Shown here in pieces: positions 1-6,229 of a stretch of 7,680 nucleotides of DNA. Both the position numbers and the translations under genes were made by a program. The number at the start of each line of letters is the position of its first letter. Position 1 is the first letter of the stretch. Source of the DNA: Gammaproteobacteria bacterium (GTDB taxonomy: Bacteria > Pseudomonadota > Gammaproteobacteria > Steroidobacterales > Steroidobacteraceae); NCBI GenBank assembly GCA_020846815.1, contig JADLDF010000076.1:1-7680 (forward strand), in the 5' to 3' direction. Under the pieces are notes generated by a model, which was given only the letters and a program-made list of their open reading frames with translations, was not told the DNA's origin and made no database searches.

Positions 1-690
1 CCGGACCTGACCAAGATCGCCGAGCACCGCGGCGAGGCCTATCTCAAGGCCTACATGCGCGACCCGCCGAAGTTCTACGACGAGCGCCGGCACCGGCGGC
101 TGATGCCGCGGCAGGCCTATCTCGAGGACGCGGTCACGGTGCACGTGCGCACGGTCGAGGCGGAACCGGCCACCTGGGTCGAGGCGACGCTGGCGCGCCA
201 TCCGGGCGAGCTCGCGCGCGTACGGCGACAGTTCGAGTCGCTGCGTCCGGAGCGCCTGCGGCTGCGGCGCCAGCCCGACGGCGACGAACCCGACCTCGAC
301 GCCTGCGTGCAGGGACGCGCCGAGCTGCGCGCCGGCGGACTGCGGCGCCAGGACTGGTACGAGTCGCGGCGCCCGGGGAGGCGCAGCCTCGCGCTGCTGC
401 TGCTCGTCGATGCCAGCGGGTCGACCGACGGCTGGATCGACAGCGGGCGGCGCGTCATCGACGTGGAGCGCGAAGCGGCATTGCTGGTCGGCCATGCGCT
501 CGAGCCGGTGGGTATGCCGTTCGCGATCGCGGCCTACTCGGGCGAGGGGCCGCATGGCGTGGTGCTGCGCCTGCTGAAGACCTTCGACGAAGCCTGGCGG
601 GACACGGTCGCGCTGCGCATCGGCGGCCTCGAGCCGGAGCGGCTGCCCGCCGCGCTGCTCGACTGGACGCGGCGACTGCTGGTGCAGTGA
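1..690 (+). pseudogene. Truncated NorD/CbbO-type VWA protein fragment with cytochrome c-like leading segment (5' partial)
   Basis: The frame is open from base 1 to the TGA at 688-690 (229 codons), so its start lies outside the window. The first ~38 codons read PDLTKIAEHRG... followed by ..RDPPKFY and an MP pair, the pattern of the C-terminal half of a class I cytochrome c, where Met is the axial haem ligand. From about base 118 the text matches the NorD/CbbO family instead: FESLRPERLRLRRQPDGDE, DLDACV, then a hydrophobic strand and a MIDAS motif DASGST (409-426), RVIDVEREA and LLKTFDEAW. NorD/CbbO proteins work with a MoxR-type AAA+ ATPase to activate nitric oxide reductase or Rubisco. Family members continue with a YTRMG-like segment and an LLLLTDGKPND strand; here the frame ends after WTRRLLVQ, so the rest of the VWA fold and its MIDAS Thr and Asp are absent. 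I see no continuation in other frames downstream. It is probably a non-functional remnant, though an intact divergent short form is possible. Confidence 0.6.
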
Positions 691-733
691 GGGCGGCGCT
701 GCGGTGCGCCCCGCGCGCGTCCTGGACAACCTT

Positions 734-877
734 CCCCCCTCGTGCCTGTCGACGGGCGCGCCAGTCGTGGGCGTCGACCCGCGCAGCACCGCCCCGCTGC
801 ACCCGCGGCCGGCGCCTCTGAGGCGCGCGGCGGGTTGCGGCAGCTCCCCCCATATCCATCGAAAGACACGAGGGGGG
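734..877. repeat. Imperfect inverted repeat pair (arms 734-756 and 855-877)
   Basis: The left arm begins CCCCCCTCGTG (734-744) and the right arm is its exact complement CACGAGGGGGG (867-877). Extending inward, 19 of 23 positions agree (734-756 against 855-877 reversed), with the substitutions scattered. The arms enclose about 98 bp that contain the palindrome GCGCCTCTGAGGCGC at 812-826. The pattern could be a remnant of a short dispersed repeat or small non-autonomous mobile element, or a large RNA stem-loop. No target-site duplication is apparent and there is no transposase gene. Confidence 0.5.
812..826. repeat. Perfect GC-rich palindrome inside the inverted repeat
   Basis: GCGCCTC and GAGGCGC flank a single T, a 7-bp perfect inverted repeat centred at 819. 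As RNA it would fold into a tight GC hairpin. It has no following T-run, so it is not a canonical intrinsic terminator. It lies about 120 bp after the end of the truncated VWA frame and could act as a transcript-end structure or as part of the surrounding repeat. Confidence 0.4.
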
Positions 878-1079
878 TCGGCTCGTCAGTATCGGCAGCA
901 GCGTGGCGCTCCAGGTTGCATCCCAGCAACAGCCAAGCGCGGCACCATGCCTGCCGATCATCACCGATAATTGCGCCGCACGTGAAGCCCTTTGAAGGGC
1001 CATGGCGAGCCCACCCGTCGTTTCGTCGCTTCAGCGCCACACGCAGCCGCGGCGGTCGAGCACCGGGGAGTCGATTAAC

Positions 1080-1853
1080 ATGGGCATCCCCGATCGCCGG
1101 AAGCCGGCCATGCCCACCTCCGTCCAACCCGACTACGGACCGCGCGCCCGCGTCGGCATCGCCACGCCCCAGGCCAATCCGACCGTCGAGCCGGAGCTGC
1201 GCGCGCTGCTGCCCGCGCCGATCGGCGTCTACGCGACACGGCTCGTGCATCCAGCGCCGCGCGTCGAGGAACGGCTCGATCACTACGTCCGGCACATGGC
1301 CGACGCGGCGCGCAGCTTCGGCTCGCTGAACCTGCGCGCCTTCGGCTTCGGCTGTACCGGCTCGTCCTACCTCGCCGGCCGCGACCTCGAGCAGCGGCTG
1401 TCGGCCGAAGCGGCCGCGGCGGTGAAGATCCCGGTGATCACCGCGGCGCAGGCGATCCGCCTCGCGCTCGAGACGCTCGGCGCGCGCGCGATCGCGCTGG
1501 TCTCGCCCTATCCGCAGGCACTCGCCGAGGCGGGCTATCGCTACTGGGAGGACGCGGGCCTGCGCATCGTCGCGAAACGCCGCGTCGACCTGACGCTGAC
1601 CGACACCCACCGCATCTACGAGCTGACCAGCGACGATGCGCTCGAGGCGCTGCGACGCGTCGGAACCGCGGGCGCCGAGGCCGTGGTCGCGAGCGGCACC
1701 GGCATGCCGACGCTGCGCGCGCTGCGCACGCTGCGCGGCGAGACCGCGCTGCCGGTGCTGTCGTCGAACCTCTGCCTCGCCTGGGCGCTGCTGCGCGCGG
1801 TCGCACCGGAGCTCGCGCCCGAGTCACCGGTCGGGCTGCTCGGCACGAGCTGA
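1080..1853 (+). CDS. Maleate isomerase / arylmalonate decarboxylase-like enzyme (Asp/Glu racemase superfamily)
   Basis: The predicted 257-aa protein has the layout and length of the maleate cis-trans isomerase/AMDase branch of the Asp/Glu racemase superfamily, cytosolic enzymes that rearrange or decarboxylate dicarboxylates through enolate-type chemistry. The N-terminal block VGIATPQANPTVEPEL, the segment IGVYATRLVHP, the loop GFGCTGSSYLAG with Cys92 (codon 1353-1355), the IPVITAAQA segment and the late LPVLSSNLCLAWALLR block are typical. The second catalytic position, usually Cys in an SCT-like turn, reads SGTGMPT with Gly206 (codon 1695-1697), so only one of the two cysteines remains. I chose ATG 1080 because GGGGAG lies 9 bases upstream. 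ATG 1110, with GGAAG 6 bases upstream, is almost as good; ATG 1002 would add a non-conserved leader. It stands alone between a broken gene and a convergent gene, so the substrate cannot be inferred. Confidence 0.82.
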   Translation: MGIPDRRKPAMPTSVQPDYGPRARVGIATPQANPTVEPELRALLPAPIGVYATRLVHPAPRVEERLDHYVRHMADAARSFGSLNLRAFGFGCTGSSYLAGRDLEQRLSAEAAAAVKIPVITAAQAIRLALETLGARAIALVSPYPQALAEAGYRYWEDAGLRIVAKRRVDLTLTDTHRIYELTSDDALEALRRVGTAGAEAVVASGTGMPTLRALRTLRGETALPVLSSNLCLAWALLRAVAPELAPESPVGLLGTS

Positions 1854-2059
1854 TCCACGACGGCGACGGTGACGCGATCGTATGCGATTGCACACCAAGA
1901 CCGTTGCGCGGCCTGCGGTGCGGGCATGCCGTGAGGCGGCTACTGCGGTAACGGGGACATTCGAACCGGGCGCCTTCCTACAGAAGCAGCATGCCACGAC
2001 GCTGGGCGGCACGGCCTGCCGCGGCGCCGCGGTCGTCGCGCCATGGTCGGCCCGCGCGA
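1854..2059. other. Convergent intergenic region
   Basis: These 206 bp separate the 3' ends of two convergent genes. A hairpin candidate lies at 1874-1891. No gene is supported. The rest shows no repeat or T-run that I can identify. Confidence 0.4.
1874..1891 (+). terminator. Possible terminator-like hairpin after the racemase-family gene
   Basis: GCGATCG (1874-1880), loop TATG, and CGATTGC (1885-1891) form a 7-bp stem with one G-U wobble, beginning 21 bases after the TGA. There is no U-tract, so efficient intrinsic termination is doubtful. Its position between convergent genes is the main support. Confidence 0.3.
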
Positions 2060-3550
2060 TCATCGGGACTTCTTCAGCAGGTCGGCGAGGATGAAGTTCG
2101 GCACTGCCGAATTGTCCCAGCCGAGCTCCTTCGAAGGCTCGAAGCCCCAGCGCAGGATCACGAGATCCTGCGACGGGACGATCCAGGTCGTCATGTAGCC
2201 GCCGCCCATGAGATAGGCGACGTCGTCGACGAGATAAGGCCGCAAAGTCGGCATCTGCAGCAGGCCACGGCCGCCGGGCGGCTTCGCTTCCGGCGTGCCA
2301 GGCTTCCAGCCGAGCCAGACGTGCAGGCCCTTATAAGGATTCAGCTTCGAAGGCTTCAGCATTTCGGCGACGTAGTCCGCGGGCACGACCTGCAGATCGC
2401 CGACGCGGCCCTGCCGGGCGATCATGCGGCCGACGCGCAGCCAGTCGGACAGCGCGCTGCGCATGCAGCAGAGCGTGCGTGCATGGCCCCTGGCATCGAC
2501 GTTCAGCGTCGCAGTGCCGGCGCCGAGCGGACGCCAGAGTTTTTCGGAGAGGTATTCGGCGAACGGGCGGCCGGTGGCGCGTTCGACGACCATGCCGAGC
2601 ACCTGCGAGTCGACCTGGTTCAGCCCGAACACCGTGTCGGGCTCGGCGACCTTGGGGAACAGCGACACGGCGCGCCAGACGTCGGCGCCCTCGGTGAGCT
2701 GCACGACCGGGCTCTGCGGCCCGCCGTCGCGCGTGCGGTCGAGGCCGGCGAGACCGCTAGCCATGGTCAGGAACTGACGGATCGTGATCCGGCCGCGCGC
2801 ATCGTCGCGCCATTCGGTGAGGTAGTTCGCGGCCGGCTCGTCGATGGAGCGGATCCGGCCCTCGCCGATCGCGATGCCGATCAGCAGCGAGGACAGCGTC
2901 TTGGTGAACGAGCGCACCGGCAGCATCTGGCCCGGCCAGTAGCCGTCGGCCCATTTCTCGTGCTCGATCACGCCCTTGCGCATCACCAGCAGCGCGTAGG
3001 TGTTGCGCGGGAAGGCCCAGTCGACGGACTGCTGCCAGGCTGCGGCGGAAATCGTGCCGCGGCCCTTGGCGACGCGCGGCAGCTCGCCCTTCTGCTCTCC
3101 CTCGACCAGTACGTTCGGGTTGTAGAAGGACGGCGGCTTGGGGAACTCCTGCGGGTTCGCAAGCAGGTCTTCGTAGCGCGACCAGAAGAAGAAGGCATCG
3201 CGGTTCTGCTGCACCCAGCGAATCGCGATGTCGTGGGGCCCGACAGTTGCCGTCGCTGTCTCTGTCGCCGGCGCCGGCGCCGATGCCGATGTCGGTGCCG
3301 ATAGCGATGACAGCGGCGGCAGCGGCGGCGAAGCCGATACTGCGACGCCGGCCGGCACGGCCTGTGCCATGGGCGGCACAGCGGTACGCGGCTGCTGGGC
3401 AGATGCCAGCGTGGCGAGCACGAAACCGGCGCCGAGCGTCGCGACCGCAGCGAGCCGCGGGGATTGCAGGACCTGCGCGAGCAGGGGACGCGAGAGACGA
3501 CCGACGCCGCAACCCGATGCGACGCGCGTGACGAGGATCTGTCGTTCCAT
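2060..3550 (-). CDS. Exported beta-lactamase-fold serine hydrolase (PF00144-type, class C/NylB-like)
   Basis: The predicted 496-aa protein starts at ATG 3550, with AGGGAG (3562-3567) upstream. The frame stays open further upstream, but only this start gives a signal peptide: a basic n-region, the core LAAVATLGAGFVLATLASA and a likely cut before QQ. A Pro/Ser/Ala/Thr-rich linker follows (about residues 75-110), then the catalytic domain. The SxxK motif is SFTK at residues 214-217 (Ser codon 2911-2909), inside VRSFTKTLSSLLIGIAIGEG. Later blocks include ITIRQFLTMASGL, NQVDSQVLGMVVERATG, WRPLGA and GGGYMTTWIVPSQDLVILRWG, all typical of the esterase/6-aminohexanoate-dimer hydrolase branch rather than true antibiotic-inactivating beta-lactamases. 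The YxN position reads LNQ (Leu310), so the usual catalytic Tyr is missing. It probably acts in the periplasm on an ester or amide; substrate unknown. Confidence 0.87.
   Translation of the reverse strand: MERQILVTRVASGCGVGRLSRPLLAQVLQSPRLAAVATLGAGFVLATLASAQQPRTAVPPMAQAVPAGVAVSASPPLPPLSSLSAPTSASAPAPATETATATVGPHDIAIRWVQQNRDAFFFWSRYEDLLANPQEFPKPPSFYNPNVLVEGEQKGELPRVAKGRGTISAAAWQQSVDWAFPRNTYALLVMRKGVIEHEKWADGYWPGQMLPVRSFTKTLSSLLIGIAIGEGRIRSIDEPAANYLTEWRDDARGRITIRQFLTMASGLAGLDRTRDGGPQSPVVQLTEGADVWRAVSLFPKVAEPDTVFGLNQVDSQVLGMVVERATGRPFAEYLSEKLWRPLGAGTATLNVDARGHARTLCCMRSALSDWLRVGRMIARQGRVGDLQVVPADYVAEMLKPSKLNPYKGLHVWLGWKPGTPEAKPPGGRGLLQMPTLRPYLVDDVAYLMGGGYMTTWIVPSQDLVILRWGFEPSKELGWDNSAVPNFILADLLKKSR
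3245..3345. repeat. Low-complexity GCCGAT/GGCGGC-type tract encoding the linker
   Basis: Degenerate short repeats (GGCGCC, GCCGAT and GGCAGC/GGCGGC units) run through this part of the hydrolase gene. On the minus strand they encode the Pro/Ala/Ser/Thr-rich linker between signal peptide and catalytic domain. Such tracts can change length by slippage; the frame is kept here. Confidence 0.45.
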
Positions 3551-3827
3551 CTTGGTCGCTGCTCCCTGCTGCACCGATATCGAGCACCGGCCCGCCGCAT
3601 CGTTGCAGGAAGCGCGTGGCACGTCACCTGCGGACCGCACCGGCTGCCCGACACGCGAAACGGCGCGCAGATCGCCCGCGCGCGCGACACCTATGATCCC
3701 GGCAGCGGCGCGCTGCACGAGTTGGTCCAGCGACTCTGAAGCGCGTCGAAAGCCTGGACCCTGGCCATTTTCCATCCGGGCGGGAACTCCGACTCCTCCT
3801 CCTGGCGGGCGGGGCCAGAATGCGCCC
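3551..3827. other. Divergent intergenic region between the serine hydrolase and the small helper gene
   Basis: This 277-bp stretch should carry promoters in both directions. The hydrolase ribosome-binding site is at 3562-3567. I cannot identify convincing sigma-70 boxes, and no tRNA, repeat or gene is evident. The hydrolase frame remains open through it on the minus strand, but the reading lacks domain-like composition. Confidence 0.4.
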
Positions 3828-4001
3828 ATGGGACCCGATGCAAAATCTCCGGAAGCCGCGCATGACGACAGCCTGCTCGACTGGTTCCTCTCGCTCACCC
3901 CGGAGCAGCGTCTCGCCGAACTGCAGTCACGCGTGGCGTTCTTCAATTCCGTGAAACCCGATGGCGACCCAGAGCTTCCAGCGGATCCTGGAACTCCTTG
4001 A
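3828..4001 (+). CDS. Small helper/antitoxin-like protein upstream of nucleotidyltransferase
   Basis: The 57-aa product begins MGPDAKSPEAAHDDSLLDWF and continues with LSLTPEQRLAELQSRVAFF, ending in a Pro/Asp-rich tail. The core pattern, a short acidic lead followed by [LI]xWFLSLTPxxRLxxLQ, is one I recognise from small proteins encoded just upstream of minimal nucleotidyltransferases in putative toxin-antitoxin-like pairs; it is probably a short helical partner. The gene overlaps the following nucleotidyltransferase frame by 41 bases, the coupling expected for such a pair. No strong ribosome-binding site precedes ATG 3828, so translation may be weak or leaderless. The Pro-rich end after the overlap starts is normal for a tail read out of frame with the next gene. 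Confidence 0.6.
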   Translation: MGPDAKSPEAAHDDSLLDWFLSLTPEQRLAELQSRVAFFNSVKPDGDPELPADPGTP

Positions 4002-4137
4002 GCGTCACCGCGTCGAGTACGTCGTCGTCGGTGGCGTTGCAGCGGTCCTGAGAGGCGCACCTGTATCGACGTTCGACATCGACGCCTTGATCAAGGTCGA
4101 CGCTGCCAACGCCGCGCGACTCTTCAGCGGAAAATAG
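3961..4137 (+). pseudogene. Truncated minimal nucleotidyltransferase (N-terminal 58 aa only)
   Basis: ATG 3961 opens a frame reading MATQSFQRILELLERHRVEY, then VVVGGVAAVLRGAPVSTFDI and DALIKVDAANAARLFSGK, and stops at TAG 4135-4137. The GG-x-A-x-x-x-x-G turn followed by T-x-D-[IL]-D is the nucleotidyltransferase active-site entry: Gly-Gly binds the triphosphate and the Asp pair binds metal. Here the DxD-type pair is FDID. Family members, including AbiEii/MNT-like toxins and DUF6036-type proteins, run to roughly 150-300 residues, with a third carboxylate and a helical C-terminal part. All of that is missing. Homology appears to end near NAARLF (about 4123), and the AT-rich bases that follow run directly into the 3' end of the opposite-strand transporter, as expected for a deletion junction. 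It is very likely inactive. Confidence 0.68.
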
Positions 4138-4155
4138 ATCGGATTTATTTGAGCG

Positions 4156-5943
4156 TCAGAAGAACAACGCGACTGCGAGCGCGACGACGGCAGGGATCAC
4201 CAGCAGACCGAGCAGGTCGATCCAGATGCCGGCGCGGATCATCAGCGGCACGGTGACGTAGCCGCTGGCGTAGGCGATCGCATTCGGCGGCGTGCCGGCG
4301 GGCATCATGAAGCCCCAGCCCGCGGCCAGCGCCGCGGGCAGGGTCAGCACCAGCGGGTCGAGGCCGAGCGCGACGGTGACGCCGGCGACGACCGGGATGA
4401 AGCTCGCAGCCGCGGCGACGTTGCTCGCGAACTCGGTGACGACGATCACGACCAGGGTCACGAGCACGACGAACAGCGGCATCGGCAGCGTGGCCGCGCC
4501 GCCGATCCAGGCGCCGAGCCAGGTGCCGAGGCCGGTCCGGGTGATCGCTTCGGCGAGCGCGAGCCCGCCACCGAAGAGGAACAGCACGTCCCAGGGTGCG
4601 CGCGTGGTGTCGCGCCACTCGAGCAGCGTGCCGGTCGGCGCGCCGGCGGGCTCGGGATCGGACAGCGGGCCCTGGCGTAATTCATCAGGCAGGCCGACAT
4701 GCGCTGCCAGCGCCGGCCGTTCGATCGGGGGAAAACGCGACGCATCTGTCTTCCGTTCGGAAGATGAATCCATCCCCTTTTCCCCGGTGCGCGCCGCGGC
4801 CGGATCGGGCGCCGCGGCGACGACGGCGGTGCGTCCTGCCGGGATCACGAACAGCGCCAGCGCGGCGAGGATCGCGACCGAGGAATCCTCGACGCCGGCG
4901 AGCGCCGGGATCCGCAGCAGCGGCAGCGCCACCCAGGCGACGGCCGCGGACAGCAGCACCGGCAGCAGCCGGCGCTCCGCCGGGCTCCAGCGCGACTGGG
5001 GACCGATGGCCGCGAGCAGGCGCGAGCGATCGACCGGCGGCAGCGCGAACGGATACGCGATGCGGGTCAGGACCCACCAGGCCAGCGGGATCGCGACCAG
5101 CACCAGCGGCAGGCCTAAGGCGAGCCAATGCAGGAAGTCGATCTTCACACCGAGCGAGCGCTCGAGCACACCGGCGGCGACGGCATTGGTCGGGCTGCCG
5201 ATCAGCGTGCCGAGACCGCCGATCGACGCGGCGTAGGCGACGCCGAGCACGAGGGTCAGCGCGAAATGGCGCTCGCCGGCGGAGCGCTGAGCGGCGGCGG
5301 GCAGCACGGCAGCGAGCACCGAGACGGCGATGGGCATCATGATCAGCGTGGTCGCGGTATTGCTGACCCACATCGAGACGAACGCGGTCGCGGCCATGAA
5401 CGCGAGCACGAGGCGGCCGGGCGCGGTGCCGGCGCGCGTCAGGACGGCGACCGCGAGCCGCCGGTGCAGGCCGGACTTTTCCATCGCCAGTGCGAGCAGC
5501 GCGCCGCCGAGCACCAGGAAGATCACCGGCGACATGTAGCTCGCCGCGACCTCGTTCAGCCGCGCGGCGCCCGTGGCGGGCAGCACGACGAAGGGCAGCA
5601 GCGCGGTCGCGGTCACGGGCAGCGTCTCGGTGAACCACCAGAGCGCCATGACGACGAGCAGGCCGAGGGTCACGAGGCCGGCGGCCGAGAGGTCCGCGGG
5701 TGGCGATGTGACGGCGGCGGCGACCAGGATCAGCAGACCGGCGAAGAGCAGCGTGGGGCGGATGACGGCGGGTCCTGTATGTCGTGCAGGCGCACTGCAG
5801 GCGGCCGGCGAAGTGCCGACACGTCGCCGGACCGGGTGTATTTGCGAGCGCGCAGGCAGCTGAAAACTGGCGCGTACAGTACGGAGCGGCCCGGCGGAAT
5901 TCCAATCCTGGGCTCGAGCCGTCGAATGGGCGTGGATAATCAC
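4156..5943 (-). CDS. DASS/SLC13-type sodium- or proton-coupled anion (dicarboxylate) transporter; start uncertain
   Basis: The protein is a polytopic inner-membrane transporter of the divalent anion:Na+ symporter family, which takes up C4/C5 dicarboxylates, citrate or sulfate. Diagnostic blocks are ALWWFTETLPVTATALLPFV, the first substrate/sodium motif SNT in MWVSNTATTLIMMPIA (codons 5364-5356), GGLGTLIGSPTNAV, LFLFGGGLALAEAI, the second motif SNV in TEFASNVAAAASFIPV (codons 4425-4417) and MMPAGTPPNAIAYASGYV near the C terminus. The two halves show the expected internal repeat. A hydrophilic stretch of about 70 residues (roughly 4810-4600) separates the halves, longer than usual. Homology begins near VIRPTLLFAGLL (about 5766), where no ATG, GTG or TTG is in frame. 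The nearest upstream in-frame start is GTG 5943, giving 595 aa with a non-conserved ~60-residue leader; GTG 5673 would lose the first helix. The family assignment is firm, the start is not. Confidence 0.85.
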   Translation of the reverse strand: MIIHAHSTARAQDWNSAGPLRTVRASFQLPARSQIHPVRRRVGTSPAACSAPARHTGPAVIRPTLLFAGLLILVAAAVTSPPADLSAAGLVTLGLLVVMALWWFTETLPVTATALLPFVVLPATGAARLNEVAASYMSPVIFLVLGGALLALAMEKSGLHRRLAVAVLTRAGTAPGRLVLAFMAATAFVSMWVSNTATTLIMMPIAVSVLAAVLPAAAQRSAGERHFALTLVLGVAYAASIGGLGTLIGSPTNAVAAGVLERSLGVKIDFLHWLALGLPLVLVAIPLAWWVLTRIAYPFALPPVDRSRLLAAIGPQSRWSPAERRLLPVLLSAAVAWVALPLLRIPALAGVEDSSVAILAALALFVIPAGRTAVVAAAPDPAAARTGEKGMDSSSERKTDASRFPPIERPALAAHVGLPDELRQGPLSDPEPAGAPTGTLLEWRDTTRAPWDVLFLFGGGLALAEAITRTGLGTWLGAWIGGAATLPMPLFVVLVTLVVIVVTEFASNVAAAASFIPVVAGVTVALGLDPLVLTLPAALAAGWGFMMPAGTPPNAIAYASGYVTVPLMIRAGIWIDLLGLLVIPAVVALAVALFF

Positions 5944-5950
5944 ACGAATC

Positions 5951-5966
5951 CCGTGATATATCTCGG
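5951..5966. promoter_or_regulatory. Palindromic operator candidate upstream of vapB
   Basis: CCGTGATATATCTCGG is a near-perfect palindrome (14 of 16 positions symmetric) with the perfect core GATATATC at 5955-5962. It lies 24 bases before the antitoxin start and overlaps an AT-rich stretch suitable for a -10 box. Ribbon-helix-helix antitoxins normally bind such sites together with their toxin to repress their own operon, so this is the best operator candidate in the window. A GATAAT box at 5935-5940 could be an alternative -10, but neither has a clear -35. Confidence 0.5.
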
Positions 5967-5978
5967 CGCCAGCGATAC

Positions 5979-5983
5979 GAGGA
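5979..5983 (+). promoter_or_regulatory. Ribosome-binding site of vapB
   Basis: GAGGA ends 6 bases before ATG 5990, an optimal spacing. It fixes the antitoxin start. Confidence 0.7.
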
Positions 5984-5989
5984 TTCCGC

Positions 5990-6229
5990 ATGAAGAACAT
6001 CACCATCTCCCTCGATCCAGAAACGGCGGACGCCGCCCGGGTCGAAGCCGCCCGAGAAGGCAAGAGCGTTTCCCGCTGGGTCGGCGACCTGCTGCGAGAG
6101 CGGCTCGCGAAGTCGCGCGAATACGAGCTTGCGATGCGCAGCTATTTTTCGCGCCCGGTGCATCGCAGCGAGGGCGAGTTGCGGCTGCCCAAGCGGGAGG
6201 AGCTGTATGACCGCCCTCGCCTTCGTTGA
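5990..6229 (+). CDS. VapB-type antitoxin, ribbon-helix-helix
   Basis: The 79-aa protein opens with MKNITISLDPETADAARVEA, a typical ribbon-helix-helix beginning: strand NITISLD (residues 3-9), then helix A. A turn EGKS and helix B (SVSRWVGDLLRERL) complete the dimeric DNA-binding fold, covering about residues 1-42. The rest is the toxin-binding tail, ending in a conserved-looking LPKREELYDR segment of the kind that wraps around PIN-domain toxins. The good Shine-Dalgarno at 5979-5983 supports the start. Its last 23 bases overlap the toxin gene, which implies coupled translation. It is expected to neutralise the downstream RNase and, with it, to repress the operon at the palindrome just upstream. 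The module appears intact, unlike the nucleotidyltransferase pair about 2 kb away. Confidence 0.85.
   Translation: MKNITISLDPETADAARVEAAREGKSVSRWVGDLLRERLAKSREYELAMRSYFSRPVHRSEGELRLPKREELYDRPRLR

Larger units (their letters stand above)
691..1079. other. 389-bp intergenic region with repeat-like structure
   Basis: No convincing gene lies here. The segment holds the inverted repeat pair at 734-756 and 855-877, the palindrome at 812-826, and a second short perfect inverted repeat at 987-1000 (GCCCTT, two bases, AAGGGC) just before an ATG at 1002. It ends with a Shine-Dalgarno-like GGGGAG at 1065-1070. Open frames cross it on both strands, but they are rich in Arg, Pro and Ala and look like chance openings in GC-rich DNA. 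A promoter for the enzyme gene at 1080 should lie here, but I cannot pick out good -35/-10 boxes. Confidence 0.5.

Noticed and set aside
846..877. CCCCCC/GGGGGG pairing as an intrinsic terminator
   Set aside because: The loop is 20 bases, outer bases do not pair and there is no T-run; the longer inverted repeat with the arm at 734-756 explains the G-run better.
534..1610. Long minus-strand open frame across the non-coding region and the racemase-family gene
   Set aside because: It covers a well-supported plus-strand gene and the repeat-like region. No domain motif is visible, although conservation of the part over 850-1060 could be tested because that DNA is repeat-like.
1945..1985. Possible tRNA T-arm (TTCGAAC) near 1965
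   Set aside because: The flanking bases do not pair into a 5-bp T-stem on either strand, and no acceptor or anticodon arm fits.
1991..3304. Plus-strand open frame of over 400 codons opposite the serine hydrolase
   Set aside because: It mirrors codon positions of the hydrolase, has an Arg/Ala/His-rich composition and ends in an Arg/Cys run opposite the linker tract; it is a shadow frame.
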